From NCBI RefSeq assembly GCF_009857605.1, contig NZ_WWCT01000003.1, positions 248,001 through 312,000 on the forward strand: a DNA stretch of 64,000 bases. Reading direction: 5' to 3'. The position numbers were made by a program, and so were the translations under genes. This DNA comes from Duganella levis. GTDB lineage: Bacteria > Pseudomonadota > Gammaproteobacteria > Burkholderiales > Burkholderiaceae_D. The notes below the pieces were generated by a model that was not told the DNA's origin, ran no database searches, and saw only the letters and a list, made by a program, of their open reading frames with translations. Below are positions 27,414 through 36,544 of this stretch, piece after piece (position 1 is the stretch's first letter; every line of letters begins with the position of its first letter).

Positions 27414-28793
27414 CTACTTCGTATCGCGCTTGTCGATCGGGCCAGCCTCCACGATCGGCCGTGGCAGCGTGCCACTGCGGCCAGCGGCAAAGGCAGCAGC
27501 GGTCAGCGGCTGAACCGGCACCGCTGTCTTGCGCACCTTGGCCACCTGCTTGGCCGTGGTGGTGCCGCCCTTGTTGCCCCAGCTGGTCTGGATGAAGTTC
27601 ACCACCTCGGCAACCTGCTCATCATTCAACTCCTTGGCATATGGCGCCATGGTCAACGCCGACGGCGCCGTATGCGTGGCCGGCACCGCGCCACCGGACA
27701 GGATGATGTTGATGGCCGACGTGGCATCGGCAGTCTGCAACACCGCATTGCCCGCCAGCGCCGGGAAGGCTTTGCCATAGCCCATGCCATCAGAGCGGTG
27801 GCAACCCGCGCACTTGTTCAGGTAAGTCAGTGCGCCAGCGGTAGCCGGCTTGCCGTTGTACAGCGCCTGCGCCACCGATGGATCGCTGACAAACGGCTTG
27901 GCGTCATTCCGCGCCGGCAGCGACTTCAGGTAACCGGCGATGCTGGTCAGATCCGCCTCGGTCAGATACTGCGTCGAATGCGCCACCACATCGTTCATCG
28001 CGCCGAACGATGCGGTGTGACCATTGCGGCCGGTCTTCAGGAACGCGACGATGTCTGCCTGGCTCCATGCCGCCAGACCGCCGCCATGCTCGTTGCGCAG
28101 CGACGGCACTGCCCAGCCATCGATGACGGCGCCGCCCGCCAGATACTCGGTGCTATCCAGACTGGTCAACGCCTTCTCCTGCATGCCGATGCCGCGCGCC
28201 GTGTGGCATGCACCGCAATGGCCCAATCCTTCGACCAGATACGCGCCGCGCAACAGCTGCGCGTTAACCACCGTGCTGGCCGGCGCCTGATACGGCGCCG
28301 GCTTCGGCGCAAACATCCAGCGCCAGATCGTCAGCGGGAAGCGCATCGATAGCGGCCAGGCGATATCCGACTTGCGGTTCGGCGTCGGGTCGGCCTGCAC
28401 GCCTTGCATGAAGTAGGCATACAAGGCTTTCATATCGGCGTCGCTCAGGCGCGAATACGATGGATATGGCATGGCCGGATACACCGTGTAGCCGGCTTTG
28501 GTCACACCAGTGCGCATCAGCTTGTCGAAGTCGGCGAAACTCCAGTCGCCGATCCCGGCCTTTTTGTCGGGCGTGATGTTGGACGAATAGACCTTGCCGA
28601 TTGGCGTCGCCATGCCCAGCCCACCGGCGAATGGCTTGCCGCCGGTCACACTGTGGCAGGCGAAGCAATCCCCGGCGCGCGCCAGATATTCGCCCTGCTT
28701 GATCAACTGCTGATCGGCGGCCCAGCTGCTTGCGCCAGCCAGCGCCAGCACCACGGCAGCGATGCCCTTGCTTATGGAAATATGTTTAGTCAT
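27414..28793 (-). CDS. Triheme cytochrome c subunit of a membrane dehydrogenase
   Basis: A 459-residue protein with signal peptide (MTKHISISKGIAAVVLALAG, ending SSWA) and three CxxCH heme sites: CFACH near residue 46, CGACH near 190 and CAGCH near 325. This is the layout of the cytochrome c subunit of gluconate, sorbitol and alcohol dehydrogenases, which passes electrons to ubiquinone. The ATG at 28793 is eight bases after the GMC stop; a TTG at 28814 in frame is less likely. The C-terminal 100 residues end in a Pro/Thr-rich tail. Third gene of the operon. Confidence 0.9.
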   Translation of the reverse strand: MTKHISISKGIAAVVLALAGASSWAADQQLIKQGEYLARAGDCFACHSVTGGKPFAGGLGMATPIGKVYSSNITPDKKAGIGDWSFADFDKLMRTGVTKAGYTVYPAMPYPSYSRLSDADMKALYAYFMQGVQADPTPNRKSDIAWPLSMRFPLTIWRWMFAPKPAPYQAPASTVVNAQLLRGAYLVEGLGHCGACHTARGIGMQEKALTSLDSTEYLAGGAVIDGWAVPSLRNEHGGGLAAWSQADIVAFLKTGRNGHTASFGAMNDVVAHSTQYLTEADLTSIAGYLKSLPARNDAKPFVSDPSVAQALYNGKPATAGALTYLNKCAGCHRSDGMGYGKAFPALAGNAVLQTADATSAINIILSGGAVPATHTAPSALTMAPYAKELNDEQVAEVVNFIQTSWGNKGGTTTAKQVAKVRKTAVPVQPLTAAAFAAGRSGTLPRPIVEAGPIDKRDTK

Positions 28794-28800
28794 GGATGGC

Positions 28801-30579
28801 TCACGCGGCAACAAGTGGACGGGGATCTTTCAGGTACTGCTCACGGATCGCCTTGGCGGACCAGTAAGTCAGCGCTGCCGCCAGGCCGGTCGGGTTGTAG
28901 CCGATACCAACCGGGAACACGCTCGATCCCACCGCAAACACGTTGTGCACATCCCAGCTTTGCAGATAGCGATTCAGCACGCTGGTTTTGGGGTCAGTGC
29001 CCATCGCCGTGCCGCCCGCCCAGTGCGTGGTCTGGTAGTTGCGCAGGTCCAGATGATCGCCAAAGTTTTTCACCGACACGTGGATCGATTTCGGATTCAT
29101 CGCCTTGGCCACGGCCAGCATCTTGTCGGTCACATAGCGGCTCATCTTGATATCGTTGTCCTTCCAGTCGAAAGTAAAACGCAGCAGCTTCTGGCCAAAC
29201 TGGTCGGTGTAGGTCGGGTCGAGATCGACATAACAGTCGCGGTAGACCATGTTGGCGCCGTGGACGTCGAACGACACCGTATTGGCGTAGTTGTCCTTGA
29301 CCGCCTTCTTCCAGCCCGCGCCCCAGGCCGGCGTGCCGTTCGGCACCGGGATGCCGGCGATCGGCTTGACGCCGGCCGGATTACACCAGGCCGGCGAACC
29401 GCCGACGAAGCCCAGCGGACCGTGGTCAAAGTTGTCGCCGTTGTAGTCATCCACCGCCACGCCGTTGCCGCCGGAGCCGATAAAGGGATTGGTGTTCTTG
29501 TCGGGATCGAAGAACATCTGCACGGTCGACATGGTCTGGTAGGCGATGTTGCGGCCCACCACACCCTCGCCGCTGACCGGGTCATACGGCTTGCCGACGC
29601 CGGACACCAGGAACAAATGCGCGTTGTTGTAAGCGAAGGTACTGGCGATCACCAGGTCGGCCGGTTGCTCGACGGTCTTGCCGTCCGCATTGACGTAGGT
29701 GACGCCGGTGGCTTTCTTGCCGCTGCCATCCAGATTAATCCGCAGCACATTGCAGTTGGGACGCAACTCAAAATTGCTCACCTGGCGCAGCGCCGGCATG
29801 ATGTTGACCTGCGGCGAGGCCTTGGAGTAGTTGTAGCACGCAAAGCCGGAGCAATAGCCACAGAAATTACACGGCCCCATCTGGCAGCCATACGGATTGG
29901 TGTACGGGCCGGACGCGTTCGACGACGGTGCCACGAATGGATGCAGGCCGACTTCCGCCGCCGCCTTCTGGAACAGGTGCGCGGTGTACGGCACTTTTTG
30001 TGGCGGCAGCGCGTAATGGTCCGAGCGGCTCGGCTCGAAGAAATTGCCGGCGCCGACTACCTCGCCCTTGACCTTGTAGGCCACGCCCGAGGTGCCAAAC
30101 ACCTTCTCGACGAAATCGAAGTGCGGCTCCAGCTCTTCATAGCTGACGCCGAAGTCCTGGATCGTCATGCCTTCCGGGATGAATTTCTTGCCGTAGCGTT
30201 TTTCGTAGTGCGATTTCAGTTGCAGCTCTTCCGGCAGCACGCGCCAGTGCTGGCCCGACCAGTGCAGACCCGCGCCGCCAACGCCGGTACCCGGCTTGAA
30301 AGCGCCGATCTGGCGATACGGCACGGCCACGCCGCTCACCGCATGGCGGAAGGTGAAAGAGCTCTTCGACATATCCTGGAACAGCTTGGAGCGCTGGATA
30401 TAGGTCAGCTCGTCCAGCGTCTTCGGATACGCGCCGTCCGGATACGTGTCGCGGTACTCGCCACGCTCCAGCGCCAGCACTTCCATCCCCGCTTCGGTCA
30501 ATTCCTTGGCCATGATGGCGCCGGTCCAGCCGAAGCCGACGATGACCACTTCGACTTTTTTGAGTGTGATATCTGCCAT
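28801..30579 (-). CDS. GMC-type FAD-dependent dehydrogenase, large subunit
   Basis: A 592-residue flavoprotein. The FAD dinucleotide motif reads VEVVIVGFGWTGAIMAKELT, with Trp and Thr inside the Gly-rich loop as in gluconate 2-dehydrogenase-like proteins. GTGVGGAGLHWSGQHWRVLP is the second FAD contact and the C-terminal region contains VGSSVFPVGIGYNPTGLAAA. CQMGPCNFCGYCSGFACYNY near residue 240 is a Cys-rich stretch matching the 3Fe-4S or Cys loop of this family. It probably oxidises a sugar acid or polyol in the periplasm after export with the Tat-bearing subunit 3. The substrate is unknown. Confidence 0.9.
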   Translation of the reverse strand: MADITLKKVEVVIVGFGWTGAIMAKELTEAGMEVLALERGEYRDTYPDGAYPKTLDELTYIQRSKLFQDMSKSSFTFRHAVSGVAVPYRQIGAFKPGTGVGGAGLHWSGQHWRVLPEELQLKSHYEKRYGKKFIPEGMTIQDFGVSYEELEPHFDFVEKVFGTSGVAYKVKGEVVGAGNFFEPSRSDHYALPPQKVPYTAHLFQKAAAEVGLHPFVAPSSNASGPYTNPYGCQMGPCNFCGYCSGFACYNYSKASPQVNIMPALRQVSNFELRPNCNVLRINLDGSGKKATGVTYVNADGKTVEQPADLVIASTFAYNNAHLFLVSGVGKPYDPVSGEGVVGRNIAYQTMSTVQMFFDPDKNTNPFIGSGGNGVAVDDYNGDNFDHGPLGFVGGSPAWCNPAGVKPIAGIPVPNGTPAWGAGWKKAVKDNYANTVSFDVHGANMVYRDCYVDLDPTYTDQFGQKLLRFTFDWKDNDIKMSRYVTDKMLAVAKAMNPKSIHVSVKNFGDHLDLRNYQTTHWAGGTAMGTDPKTSVLNRYLQSWDVHNVFAVGSSVFPVGIGYNPTGLAAALTYWSAKAIREQYLKDPRPLVAA

Positions 30580-30588
30580 TGTGATTCC

Positions 30589-31278
30589 TTAAGCGATCGA
30601 GGCTGGCGGCAGCGGATAGTGCTTGCCGTACTGCTCAACCCAATCCATGTAGTCGCCGCGCGCACCGGGGAAATTGATCATCTTCCAGGCCGCCATGTCC
30701 TTGTTGCCGCCGTGGACCGGGTCACTGAAATAGCCTTCGCGCGTGTTTTGCAGCAGCTGGCCGAAGAAGGTCGCCGGCGGCACCTCGCCGATGGCCAGCG
30801 TGCCCTTCTCCAGTTCGCCGATGATGGCGTCCTGCTGGGCCACGTCCAGCGCGCTGAACAGCTTGCCCAGCTTGTGCTGGGTGGCCTGGTTCAGACCAGC
30901 CAGCGCGCTGCGGTACATATCGCGCGGCGCCATATGGAACTGGTAACCGAACTCCGGGCTGGACGGCACAAACGGCGCCTGCATGAACCACAGCTTGCCG
31001 TAGGCATAAGGCGTGTTCATTTGCAGATCGATGAATTCATGGACGCCGGCTTCCAGCGCGCTGGGGCCGTCGGCGTTGGCCGGAATCAAGCGCTCGACCA
31101 GCGCTTTCAGGGTGGTCCATTCCGACTCGTTGAAATAGCTCGGACGATACGCCTCCGCCGGTCCCACGCTGGCGGCCACGCCCACGCCTGCGCCGGCCAG
31201 CAATGCCACCGCCGGCGCCGCCGAAACCGCCTTGCGCAGGAAGTTGCGCCGATGGGGAGAGATGCCAATGACTTTCAT
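30589..31278 (-). CDS. Gluconate 2-dehydrogenase subunit 3 family protein, Tat-exported
   Basis: A 229-residue small subunit with a twin-arginine signal (SPHRRNFLRKAVSAAPAVAL). The mature part shows WTTLKALVERLIPANADGPS and AGVHEFIDLQMNT, the gluconate 2-dehydrogenase gamma-subunit pattern. It carries the flavoprotein partner across the membrane and is needed for its maturation. It is the first gene of the three-gene operon and lies divergent to a FadR/GntR regulator. The next gene starts nine bases on. Confidence 0.9.
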   Translation of the reverse strand: MKVIGISPHRRNFLRKAVSAAPAVALLAGAGVGVAASVGPAEAYRPSYFNESEWTTLKALVERLIPANADGPSALEAGVHEFIDLQMNTPYAYGKLWFMQAPFVPSSPEFGYQFHMAPRDMYRSALAGLNQATQHKLGKLFSALDVAQQDAIIGELEKGTLAIGEVPPATFFGQLLQNTREGYFSDPVHGGNKDMAAWKMINFPGARGDYMDWVEQYGKHYPLPPASIA

Positions 31279-31290
31279 GATTAGCCTTTC

Positions 31291-31321
31291 AGATTGTATT
31301 AAATCTGTTCTAAGTTGTTCT
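31291..31321. promoter_or_regulatory. Operator-like repeats upstream of the dehydrogenase operon
   Basis: An inverted repeat AGATT-N6-AATCT (31291-31306) next to two direct TGTTCT copies ten bases apart (31306-31311 and 31316-31321). They lie 13-43 bases before the subunit 3 start and are candidate sites for the divergent GntR regulator. Confidence 0.4.
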
Positions 31322-31468
31322 TAATGAGGCAGAATGATACTCGTATTTCAGATTTTTTGTACATTACTGAATTAATGAATAGCAAAGGCATTCTCCTCAA
31401 ATGCGTGCTTTCTGACTGTGCGGTCGCTACAATAGCGGCGCTGTTGCCCCACCGTTTAGTGACATTTC

Positions 31469-32233
31469 ATGGATAAAACGCAGTCCTCCTCCTCACCTGA
31501 AGCGGCGTTTGCCGCCGGCACCCTGGGCCAACGGGTGGCGGCCGCGTTGCTGAAGAAAATCCAGGCCGACGGTCTGGCGGTGGGCACGCGGCTGCCGTCG
31601 GAACAGGCCATGGCCACCCATTTCCAGGTCAGCCGCAACATCGTGCGCGCAGCCATCGCCCTGCTGAAACAGGAAGGCATACTCGACACCCGCAAAGGCA
31701 GCGGCGCGTTTGTCAGCCGACTGCCAGCGCCAGTGGCCGACGCGCTGACGGCCGCCTCCATCGAATCGCTGCTGAATGTGATCGAAGTACGGCAAGGACT
31801 GGAGGGAGAAACCGCAGCACTGGCGGCATTGCGCCGCACGCCGGCCCAATTGCTGGAACTGGAACGCGCGCTGCAGCGGATTGAAACCGCGGTGGCCAAC
31901 GGCCAGGACGGCGTAGCAGAAGATTTTCACTTCCACCTGCTGATCGCCCAGGCGACCGGCAATAGCGCTTGGTCCAGGCTGGTGGAAATGTTTGCCACGC
32001 CGATCCGCTCGGCAGTGCAGGTCACCCGCGCCAACGAAGCGCGACGCGCCGAGCTGGCGGCGCAGGTATTGCAGGAACATCGCCAGATCCTGGCGGCGAT
32101 CACGGACGGCTCACCGGAAAACGCGCGCGCCGCCGCCATCGAACACATGCAGCAAGCCGCCAACCGCGTGCGCCAGGCCGATCGCGAATTCTGGCAAGGC
32201 GACGGCGGCGCGCTGGCGCGGCAGATCGTCTAG
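31469..32233 (+). CDS. FadR-subfamily GntR transcriptional regulator
   Basis: A 254-residue regulator. The GntR winged helix is GQRVAAALLKKIQADGLAVG then TRLPSEQAMATHFQVSRNIV and RKGSGAFVSRLP. The C-terminal FCD domain carries metal-binding His/Asp positions, for example DFHFHLLIAQATGN and EHRQILAAI. Such proteins repress sugar-acid or organic acid genes and release DNA when the ligand binds. Divergent from the GMC dehydrogenase operon, which is its probable target. Confidence 0.9.
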   Translation: MDKTQSSSSPEAAFAAGTLGQRVAAALLKKIQADGLAVGTRLPSEQAMATHFQVSRNIVRAAIALLKQEGILDTRKGSGAFVSRLPAPVADALTAASIESLLNVIEVRQGLEGETAALAALRRTPAQLLELERALQRIETAVANGQDGVAEDFHFHLLIAQATGNSAWSRLVEMFATPIRSAVQVTRANEARRAELAAQVLQEHRQILAAITDGSPENARAAAIEHMQQAANRVRQADREFWQGDGGALARQIV

Positions 32234-32240
32234 CCTGCCC

Positions 32241-33296
32241 TTAGTGCTCGTGGCGGTGATGGATATCCGGATAATGCGCGTGACTATGCCGTAACGGCGC
32301 ATGCTGGTGCGGATGTGCATGCGGCTCGGCGCCATCCCATTCAAAATCATGGCTATGCTGATGGTGCTCGTCGTGGCGGTGCAGATGCGCGTGCGCCATC
32401 GGCAAATGCTCATGCTCATGCGCGTGCGACTCGGTCAGGTGCAGCCAGATGCCGCCGCCCATCAGCGCAGCGGCAATCCAGAACAGCGCATCCGGCGCAT
32501 CGCCCAGCATCAGCAACGACAATGCCGCACCGGCAAACGGCGCCATCGAAAAGTAGGCGCCGGTGCGCGCCGTGCCCAGGTGACGCAGCGCCAGTACATA
32601 CAGCACCAGGCTCAAACCGTAGCCGGCGAATCCCACCACGCCGGTCAGCAGGACAGTAGACGATGCCGGTAACTGGCTACCCATCGCCAGGCCGATCGCC
32701 AGATTCAGCGAACCGGCCACCAGCCCCTTGATGCAGGCGATCTGCAAAGGATCGCTGGCCGACACCTTGCGCGTCAGGTTGTTATCGATGCCCCAGCACA
32801 GGCAAGCGCCGACCACCGCGACCATGCCCCACAGCCCGCCCTGCGATGCCGCGTGATCCCACGACAGCAGCACGCCGGCGGCGACGATCAGCAGCATGCC
32901 GATAAAAATGCGGCGGTCGAAATTCTCCTTGAAGACAAACCAGGCCAGCATCGCCGTCAGCACGCCTTCCATGTTGAGCAGCAGCGAGGCGGACGACGCC
33001 GAGACGCTTTCCAATCCCAGCATCAGCAGCACCGGTCCCGCCACGCCGCCCGCCAGCACGGCGCCGGCATACCATGGCAAATCGCTGCGGCTCAGTGTCG
33101 CAGGCCGGTCCTGCGCATGACGCTGCAACGCCGCGCGCGCCACATAGCACACCAATAGCCCGACGCCGCTGCCCAGATACAGCACCCCAGCCAGCGCAAA
33201 TGGCGACATCTGCCCCACCAGCAGTTTGGCGAAAGGCGTGCTGGCGCCAAACAACAAGGCCGCCAGCATGGCGTAGATCACTCCTGTGTGCATCAT
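32241..33296 (-). CDS. EamA/DMT family permease with histidine-rich C-terminal tail
   Basis: A 351-residue membrane protein with ten predicted helices in two EamA repeats (start MMHTGVIYAMLAALLFGAST). After the last helix, about 65 residues contain 24 His with Asp and Glu between, e.g. HEHEHLPMAHAHLHRHDEHH. Such tails bind Ni, Co or Zn, so the protein may export a metal or a metal-linked metabolite, or sense metal in the cytoplasm; ordinary EamA members export amino acids or other metabolites. Its ATG overlaps the stop of the Fic gene (ATGA), so it is co-translated with it. Confidence 0.85.
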   Translation of the reverse strand: MMHTGVIYAMLAALLFGASTPFAKLLVGQMSPFALAGVLYLGSGVGLLVCYVARAALQRHAQDRPATLSRSDLPWYAGAVLAGGVAGPVLLMLGLESVSASSASLLLNMEGVLTAMLAWFVFKENFDRRIFIGMLLIVAAGVLLSWDHAASQGGLWGMVAVVGACLCWGIDNNLTRKVSASDPLQIACIKGLVAGSLNLAIGLAMGSQLPASSTVLLTGVVGFAGYGLSLVLYVLALRHLGTARTGAYFSMAPFAGAALSLLMLGDAPDALFWIAAALMGGGIWLHLTESHAHEHEHLPMAHAHLHRHDEHHQHSHDFEWDGAEPHAHPHQHAPLRHSHAHYPDIHHRHEH

Positions 33297-34027
33297 GGTT
33301 CCAATCTCAGTGCGTGCCAATACTGCGCAAACGCCTCGCGCAGGCAGTCGGCGACAAGGTCTGCGAACGGCGCCAGATCGCCGTCGACATGCGCGGCATC
33401 CAGCGCTTCGTAATATGCCAGTCGACGCTGCACCGGCAGCACAAGCGCCGGATAGCCGGCCTTCAGCAGTTCTAGATTCAGCAATAGCCGCGCGGTGCGG
33501 CCGTTGCCATCGGTGAAAGGATGAATTTTAACGAAATCCGCATGCAACTGCACAGCGCGTAGTACCGGATGCAACTGCGCTTCCGTGTACCAGTCCAGCA
33601 AAGCATGCATTTGCTCAGGCACTTGCAGCGCATCCGGCGGCACATGGCGCGCGCCGGCGATGACGACGTTGGTGCGGCGATACAAGCCGGCGTTGGCGTT
33701 GTCGATTTCCTTGAGCACCAACCGGTGCAGGTTGCGAATCTGCCACTCGCTGAGCGGCTCTTCGTTGTGCACCGCGTCTTCCATGTAGCAGATGGCGTCG
33801 CGGTGATTGATGGCTTCGAAATGTTCGCGCAGCAGTTTGCCGCCGATGGTGATCCCTTCCAGCACCACCTTGGTTTCGAGCAGCGTCAGCGTATTGCCTT
33901 CGATCGCATTGGAGTGGTACGTCCAGTTCACCACCAGCGCCTCGCGCAGGTTGCGCGCGACCTCGGGCGGCAGCGGCCGCAAATCGTCGAGCCGCCGCTT
34001 CCACTGATCGATGTCGTTCAGATTCAT
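33293..34027 (-). CDS. Fic family protein with N-terminal inhibitory motif
   Basis: A 244-residue protein. The Fic motif is HPFTDGNGRTARLLLNLELL, with catalytic His and the anion-binding GNGR loop intact. Near the N-terminus, TYHSNAIEGNTLTLLETKVV contains the (S/T)xxxE(G/N) inhibitory helix, so this is a self-inhibited (class II) Fic enzyme. It transfers AMP, or another nucleotide part, to hydroxyl groups of proteins; the target is not known. The start is taken as the ATG at 34027, the TTG at 34036 being less likely. Directly coupled to the His-tailed permease gene. Confidence 0.9.
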   Translation of the reverse strand: MNLNDIDQWKRRLDDLRPLPPEVARNLREALVVNWTYHSNAIEGNTLTLLETKVVLEGITIGGKLLREHFEAINHRDAICYMEDAVHNEEPLSEWQIRNLHRLVLKEIDNANAGLYRRTNVVIAGARHVPPDALQVPEQMHALLDWYTEAQLHPVLRAVQLHADFVKIHPFTDGNGRTARLLLNLELLKAGYPALVLPVQRRLAYYEALDAAHVDGDLAPFADLVADCLREAFAQYWHALRLEP

Positions 34028-34066
34028 ACAGCCCAACTATTCTGAAATAAGTGCCTTGGTTGAACG

Positions 34067-34423
34067 CTAATTCTGCTTGGCCGCTTGCAGCAGGCACTTC
34101 GACAATTTATCAAAGTGCAGCAAGGCGGCCTGGGTCAGTTCGATCTGCTTGCGGCGGGTGTCTTCGGTATCGCTCAGCATGATCCAGCCCTTCTCGCGCA
34201 TCGACGTCAGGCGGCTGTGCAGCGTGGCTGGCGCACCCAGCTCCTTCTTGCCCATCATATCGCGCACGGACAGGCGCTCCTCGTCCTGCATGGCGCGCGC
34301 CACGATGGCCAGGATGCGCTCCTCCAGCGGATCGAGCGCCGGCAGCGAGGGCAATCCGCGCAAGGCTTCCGTCAACTGCAGGAAGCGCAAATAGATATCG
34401 GCCGGACGTTTGGGGCTGGACAT
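34067..34423 (-). CDS. Small winged-helix (MarR-like) DNA-binding protein
   Basis: A 118-residue protein. LDPLEERILAIVARAMQDEE then LSVRDMMGKKELGAPATLHS and RLTSMREKGWIMLSDTEDTR fit a winged helix: the first helix, the recognition helix and the wing. The ending ELTQAALLHFDKLSKCL resembles MarR C-terminal helices. It lies 39 bases upstream of the Fic gene, which it may regulate. No ligand can be suggested. Confidence 0.72.
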   Translation of the reverse strand: MSSPKRPADIYLRFLQLTEALRGLPSLPALDPLEERILAIVARAMQDEERLSVRDMMGKKELGAPATLHSRLTSMREKGWIMLSDTEDTRRKQIELTQAALLHFDKLSKCLLQAAKQN

Positions 34424-34469
34424 GGCGGGGAGGAAAACAGGTTATTGTTATAAATTCTAGCACACGTGC

Positions 34470-35030
34470 TTAGCGCACGGTTGCTGCGCCAGGTATCTGC
34501 GACAACAGCCACTTGGCGGTGTACAGCACGATCATCGTACCCATCAGGTCGCCAATGAACATCACAAACAAGCCAGGCAGCAAGTTGCTGTCGCCATGCA
34601 GGGCGAACCACAGGTGATGCAGCAGCGGGCTGGCGATCGAGCAGCCCAGCGCGCACCACAGCAATCGGCGCGGCGTCAGATTGGTCAGCGAGGAGCGCCA
34701 GCCGAATTGATGGCGGGCGGCCAAATACACCAGATACGGTCCTATGGCGCCGGCGATGGCGCCGGTGGTCGAGCGCAATGCGTCGCCGGGAAAGTAGTAC
34801 CAGAAGCAGGCGATCCAGCCCGCGATCACCAATCCTACCGCGCCAGCCCAGCCGAACAGCAAGGTGCACAGCAAGCGCGTGCCGGCCGGGATGTAGATCC
34901 AGCCGATGCCCTGCATGAACTCGGTGTTGCGAAACAGCAGTTCGTTGGCCGACATGACGGCGCCGTGCAACAGCACGGTGCCGGCGATCATGCCGAGATT
35001 GAGTTGTAGGGAAGTGCCGGGCTGCTTCAT
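34470..35030 (-). CDS. Integral membrane protein of unknown function
   Basis: A 186-residue protein starting MKQPGTSLQLNLGMIAGTVL at 35030, with about six hydrophobic stretches (residues 10-30, 40-55, 56-75, 82-100, 116-135, 142-165). FGWAGAVGLVIAGWIACFWY and GPYLVYLAARHQFGWRSSLT recall the MASE1-like or rhomboid-like sensory membrane modules but no domain is certain. No output domain follows. It lies 46 bases upstream of the winged-helix gene on the same strand. Confidence 0.6.
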   Translation of the reverse strand: MKQPGTSLQLNLGMIAGTVLLHGAVMSANELLFRNTEFMQGIGWIYIPAGTRLLCTLLFGWAGAVGLVIAGWIACFWYYFPGDALRSTTGAIAGAIGPYLVYLAARHQFGWRSSLTNLTPRRLLWCALGCSIASPLLHHLWFALHGDSNLLPGLFVMFIGDLMGTMIVLYTAKWLLSQIPGAATVR

Positions 35031-35097
35031 GGAGCGGTAACGAATGCGGAGACGTAGCATGTTACCTAAATTCCGTCATGCAAGCGACCTCCATGCA

Positions 35098-36543
35098 TCA
35101 GGCCCGGCGCTGCAACAGCGTGGCGGCGTCGGCGATGCGGTAGGTGCTGCTGCCGCTTTCCTCATTCAGGATCAACAGCTCGACCGCTTCGCCGCCGCGC
35201 TGCATGCGCGTCAGCTCGGCGCCGCCCGGCGTGATCATGGACACCACCTGATCCACCGCCAACGCCACCGGCGCCGCGTCCGTGCGCACCACCACCAGCG
35301 CCACCTTGCCGCGCCGCCTGGTCGTAGCAGTGGCCGTAGCCATCGCCGACGCTGTGGCGGTCGCCATGCCCCCTGCCGTTTTGCTTGCGCTTCCCCTGCG
35401 CAAATCGCGTACTGCGATGGTGGCGCCGCGCCAATTCACCGTCACGTCCGCGCCACCCGGCAACGGCATGCACTCCTCCTGCTCCACGTGCAAAACCTCC
35501 TCACAGGCATCGATCGGCAACGCCAGCTTGCCGCCCGCATCCATCACCACATAAGTCTGCTCATTGCGACGCGCGATGCTGCCGGATGCCGCCGGCGTCG
35601 CCAGGTTCAGCGCAGCTTCGGGATGCATGGCGAACAGCACCTCCGTATCGACCAGCCGCAACGGCGTGCCATCGTCGCCGGTCACAGTCAGACACGGCAG
35701 ACGTCCCGGCGTATCGCTGCGAACGCCTTGCAGGCCACCCGACAACTGACGCACCTCGCGCACCGACTGGATCGGCAAGCCCAGCGCATGTTCGCCACGC
35801 CGCAATACCGCCAGCAACGGCGCCGGCGACGCAGCGCCACTTCCCAGCAAGCGCGCCAGCGGCAGCACGGCCAGATGGCCACCACGCCACTGGCAAAGCG
35901 CCACGCCGCTACCGCCGGGGAACGCCTCATGTTCCGGCATCGCCGTGACTTCGGCCACATCATCGGCCCGCAGTGCCAGACATTCACCGCCCGCCTCCAC
36001 CAGCGCCCAGGTGTGCGCATCATCGACAGCGCAGTCCTGCTCCGCCGCCACCGGGGAAGTATTGACATCGGCGGCCGCGCACCAGCTATACGCCAAATCG
36101 AACAACTGATCGACCTCCAGCAAGGCCAACAACTCGCCGCTGTCAGGCAGCACGGCAGCACTGTGGAACAGCTGCTGCGGATCATCGTCATGGCACAGGC
36201 GCATGACCGCGCTGGCCGGCAACGCCGCCATCGGCTCCAGCACATCGACCTGCAAAGCCGCCATGCGCTCACCAGCGCGCAGCAACACCACACGCGGCCG
36301 TCCGCCCAAACCACCAGCATCAGCGCCAGCCAGCGCCACCCAGCAAGCCAGATCGATCACCGGCACCGGCAAACCATCCACCGCCAGCATGCCGAGCAAA
36401 GCGCCCTGACGGCGTGGCAGCGGCGTGTACTGCTCCGGCGCGGAAAGCGCGCGCACCACGCTATCGGCTGGAATGCCAACGCGCGCCGCGCCTATCTGCA
36501 CCACCACATGCGGCGCCAGCGCGCCATCGGCGTGGGTAGCCAT
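35098..36543 (-). CDS. Protein with three tandem CheW-like domains
   Basis: A 481-residue chemotaxis coupling protein. CheW-type segments are seen at about residues 10-130 (VVVQIGAARVGIPADSVVRA), 175-310 (ALVEAGGECLALRADDVAEV) and 330-475 (TYVVMDAGGKLALPIDACEE). Each contains the hydrophobic beta pattern and a proline-leading 'LPVPVIDLACW'-like strand. CheW links receptors to the CheA kinase; a triple CheW can bridge several receptors or form a scaffold. Between domains 3a and 3b, about residue 395, lies a low-complexity alanine/threonine insertion (GGMATATASAMATATATTRR). One base separates it from the receptor gene upstream. Confidence 0.8.
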   Translation of the reverse strand: MATHADGALAPHVVVQIGAARVGIPADSVVRALSAPEQYTPLPRRQGALLGMLAVDGLPVPVIDLACWVALAGADAGGLGGRPRVVLLRAGERMAALQVDVLEPMAALPASAVMRLCHDDDPQQLFHSAAVLPDSGELLALLEVDQLFDLAYSWCAAADVNTSPVAAEQDCAVDDAHTWALVEAGGECLALRADDVAEVTAMPEHEAFPGGSGVALCQWRGGHLAVLPLARLLGSGAASPAPLLAVLRRGEHALGLPIQSVREVRQLSGGLQGVRSDTPGRLPCLTVTGDDGTPLRLVDTEVLFAMHPEAALNLATPAASGSIARRNEQTYVVMDAGGKLALPIDACEEVLHVEQEECMPLPGGADVTVNWRGATIAVRDLRRGSASKTAGGMATATASAMATATATTRRRGKVALVVVRTDAAPVALAVDQVVSMITPGGAELTRMQRGGEAVELLILNEESGSSTYRIADAATLLQRRA

Positions 36544-36544
36544 A

